DNA from: an uncultured Clostridia bacterium | GTDB lineage: Bacteria > Bacillota > Clostridia > Lachnospirales > CAG-274 | Direction of reading: 5' to 3' | DNA: 44,551 nucleotides | NCBI GenBank assembly: GCA_947631975.1 | Contig: CANRNM010000004.1 | Coordinates: 1 to 44,551, forward strand | Shown: in pieces, positions 42,647-44,551 of the stretch | Layout of the letters: the number at the start of each line of letters is the position of its first letter | Position numbering within the stretch: position 1 is the first letter of the stretch | Program-made: the position numbers and the translations under genes | Notes under the pieces: generated by a model | What the model saw: only the letters and a program-made list of their open reading frames with translations | Told to the model about the DNA's origin: nothing | The model's database searches: none

Positions 42647-43402
42647 TCAATATATGTTGTTGTCGAGATATTCTATTACGGCGCATATGTACTCGCTGTT
42701 GGTCGGCTTTTTGTCGCCGTAGACCGTTTCTATTTCCATTCTGGAATAGAAGTTGTTGCCGCCGCACTTGTTCCAAGCCGTGATAATGGCATGGCGCATT
42801 GCTCTCTCCACTCTTTGGGGCGAAGCGTTATTCCTTTCGGCAATAAGGGGATAGAGCGTCTTTGTTATCTTCTCGATCGCTGATCTGTCATTATAGCCCG
42901 TAATTATGGCTTCCTTGAGATATTTATATCCCTTGATATTGGGAAGTATGCCCGTATGGCTTAGAATTGAGGACACCAGCTTCTCCAGATATATGTTCCT
43001 GTTGGGATCTGAATTCTTATTCCCCTCGATCCTCAGCGTGCAAAGCTCCTTCACCTTGCTCACAAACTGCTCCTCGTCATAAGGTCTTGTTATAACGCAG
43101 TCAATGCCGAAGCGCACCGCCGCGGAAGCCATAACGTCGTCATCCTCGTTCACAAGGAGTATTATGCGCACGAAGGGAGCTTCGGAATGTACGTCCTTTA
43201 TGCACGAAAAGGTCTCCATTATGTTTTTCTTGAAAAGCTCCAGATCGAAAACGGCAATGTCGAAGGCTCCCTTGCTTATCTCCGAGAGCGCCACAATGGT
43301 GTCGCTGCAGACGGAAATGTCTTCAAATTCATTTGTTTGTCTTAAGGCCTCTTCAATGCCGAATATTTCATTCGTATCTTTTACGGAAAGTATTGCCTTC
43401 AT
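42647..43402 (-). CDS. spo0A: Stage 0 sporulation protein A with a divergent receiver
   Basis: A 251-residue Spo0A, the master switch of sporulation. The C-terminal DNA-binding domain is well kept: ILPNIKGYKYLKEAI, ITKTLYPLIAERNN, QRVERAMRHAIITAWNKC and KPTNSEYICAVIEYL. The receiver is not typical. D53 (in VFDLELF) is at the acceptor position, but the acidic patch is K8-D9 rather than two Asp, the switch Thr is V84 (ILLVN), and the conserved Lys is R106 (TRPYD). Phosphorelay control may therefore be altered. The gene follows spoIVB, the standard order in spore formers. AAAGGAGG precedes the ATG. Confidence 0.94.
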   Translation of the reverse strand: MKAILSVKDTNEIFGIEEALRQTNEFEDISVCSDTIVALSEISKGAFDIAVFDLELFKKNIMETFSCIKDVHSEAPFVRIILLVNEDDDVMASAAVRFGIDCVITRPYDEEQFVSKVKELCTLRIEGNKNSDPNRNIYLEKLVSSILSHTGILPNIKGYKYLKEAIITGYNDRSAIEKITKTLYPLIAERNNASPQRVERAMRHAIITAWNKCGGNNFYSRMEIETVYGDKKPTNSEYICAVIEYLDNNIY

Positions 43403-43438
43403 TTTGTCTCCTCCTTTATTGTAATTTTTTGTAATTTT

Positions 43439-43467
43439 ATTTTATCATACAAACAGAATTTTTGCAA
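43439..43467 (-). promoter_or_regulatory. Possible SigA promoter of spo0A
   Basis: Minus strand: TTGCAA (43467-43462), a 17-bp spacer, TAAAAT (43444-43439). No SigH promoter was recognised. Confidence 0.55.
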
Positions 43468-43548
43468 GTGTTTTTTACAAAAAAAGCCAAAAAATTCAAC
43501 ACCTGCACAAAATTCTGCATCAATAATGAGTACCAAATACGGCAAAAG

Positions 43549-44551
43549 CTACATTCCAAGCATATTTTCGGCAAAAATGCCATAGCCCTTTGTGGGGTCG
43601 TTCACAAAGACATGCGTAACAGCTCCCACCAGCTTTCCGTTCTGCACAACGGGACAGCCGCTCATTCCCTGCACTATACCTCCCGTCATATCCAGAAGCC
43701 TTTTGTCAGTAACGCTGAGCACAAAGTTTTTGGTATCGTTTACATTATACTTGTTTATGTGCTCTATCCTTACGCTGTATTTTTCAACATCGCTTCCCTT
43801 GGTGTTTACATATATATAAGCGTCGCCCGTCTTTATGTCGTTTCTGTAGCCCACGGGAAGATTGACTCCCTTTATATCGCCCGACATATAGCCGAAAACG
43901 CCGTTTTCGCGGTTGCTTTCTACCTTGCCTATAGTCCTGTCAAAGTCTATTTTGCCTATGAGGGCGCCGGGAGTGCCCGATTTGCCCTTTTCAGCCCTTT
44001 CCACCTCGGCATATAGTATGTCTCCGCCCGATATTTCCATGAGCTTTCCCGTGTCCACATCGTTTATGGGGTGTCCCAGAGCGCCGAAGCGGTTGTCCTC
44101 GCTGTCATAGAATGTTATTGTGCCTATGCCCTGCGTGCTGTCGCGCACCCACAAGCCCAGCCTGTACATATTGTCATCCTGAGACTTGACCGCCTTTACA
44201 TTCACATCCATAAGTCTGGAGCTGCGCTGTATCTTGAGATTGATATTGCCGTCGTTTTTAACAAGCTCGGCAAGCTCCTCCTTGTTTTCAACGGCGCTTC
44301 CGTTTACGGCGAGTATAATGTCGCCGCTTTTCACAACGCCTCTGCAGGGAGACGCCTCGCCGCTGTCCGTCCTTACTCCGCCCGTGCCCAGCACGAGCAC
44401 GCCCTTTGTATCCACGCATATGCCCACCGTTCTGCCTATCACATCCACTCTTTTTTCGGGCAGAAAGCAAAGCTCCACCTTTTTAAACGGCAGCCCCATA
44501 AATTTGACCCTCATATCGGCTACGGCTGTATTTTCACTTTTTATCTCACAG
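43549..44551 (-). CDS. spoIVB: SpoIVB serine peptidase, 5' end outside window
   Basis: The C-terminal 333 residues of SpoIVB, the S55 peptidase released into the intermembrane space of the forespore to trigger pro-SigK processing. The frame stays open to the window edge, so the N-terminal membrane anchor is not seen. A PDZ domain (SPCRGVVKSGDIILAVNG) precedes the peptidase domain with the catalytic His in GALGHPI and Ser in GGIVQGMSGCPVVQNGKLVGAVTHV; the end KGYGIFAENML is also typical. It stands directly upstream of spo0A. Confidence 0.95.
   Translation of the reverse strand, partial: CEIKSENTAVADMRVKFMGLPFKKVELCFLPEKRVDVIGRTVGICVDTKGVLVLGTGGVRTDSGEASPCRGVVKSGDIILAVNGSAVENKEELAELVKNDGNINLKIQRSSRLMDVNVKAVKSQDDNMYRLGLWVRDSTQGIGTITFYDSEDNRFGALGHPINDVDTGKLMEISGGDILYAEVERAEKGKSGTPGALIGKIDFDRTIGKVESNRENGVFGYMSGDIKGVNLPVGYRNDIKTGDAYIYVNTKGSDVEKYSVRIEHINKYNVNDTKNFVLSVTDKRLLDMTGGIVQGMSGCPVVQNGKLVGAVTHVFVNDPTKGYGIFAENMLGM

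Noticed and set aside
43496-43502. TGTTGAA (minus strand), one mismatch from a Spo0A box, upstream of spo0A
   Set aside because: A seven-base near match in AT-rich DNA is weak evidence; no partner site or SigH promoter is visible.

Overview
The window comes from a spore-forming Clostridia-type Firmicute with moderate GC. It carries spo0A next to spoIVB, codY beside topA/dprA/yifB, AddA, MutS2, PPDK and dimeric GlyRS, and it has crisp SigA-type promoters and AGGAGG ribosome binding sites. Ile is mostly ATA and Arg mostly AGA/AGG. I saw no rRNA, tRNA, CRISPR array, insertion sequence or prophage. The species cannot be named from the sequence.

Layout. 1-8270: the start of a radical SAM gene and addA on the minus strand face a plus-strand envelope operon across back-to-back promoters. 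That operon encodes a 37-residue membrane protein, a stand-alone PG-binding-type protein, a VanW protein and an N-acetylmuramoyl-L-alanine amidase. 8311-8496: first copy of a structured intergenic repeat. 8505-12811: pyrK-pyrD coupled to a lipoprotein and an ATP-grasp ligase, plus an unrecognised gene. 12911-18197: a sulfur operon read trx, JAMM peptidase, sulfite reductase, TusA, ThiS-like carrier, E1-like enzyme, MetY, AraC-type regulator. It matches in gene content the protein-thiocarboxylate homocysteine pathway (HcyS/HcyF/HcyD/MetY/Sir) described in Wolinella succinogenes. 18244-20981: a second operon of a YeiH-type permease, a small membrane protein and larE. 21111-24025: an anchored protein with murC, then efp. 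24041-27699: rubrerythrin, the second repeat copy and ppdK. 27760-36136: one long operon, yifB-dprA-topA-codY-DUF402-radC-pspC-glyS. 36178-36824: a toxin-antitoxin pair. 36832-42514: rnr, secG, an orphan response regulator and mutS2. 42586-44551: spo0A and the 3' part of spoIVB.

The most interesting items are these. (1) The ~185-bp repeat at 8311 and 24737: its most variable hairpin keeps pairing through compensatory changes, it can form a pseudoknot, and read on the minus strand it has a terminator-like hairpin. It looks like a small structured RNA family. (2) The Hcy-type sulfur operon, whose carrier ends GGG-Cys-Ile and so needs trimming, and whose last gene is a regulator with a degenerate receiver (phosphoacceptor Asp replaced by Glu). 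(3) Shortened or divergent global regulators: a 188-residue CodY with a reduced sensor domain and a Spo0A with an altered receiver pocket.
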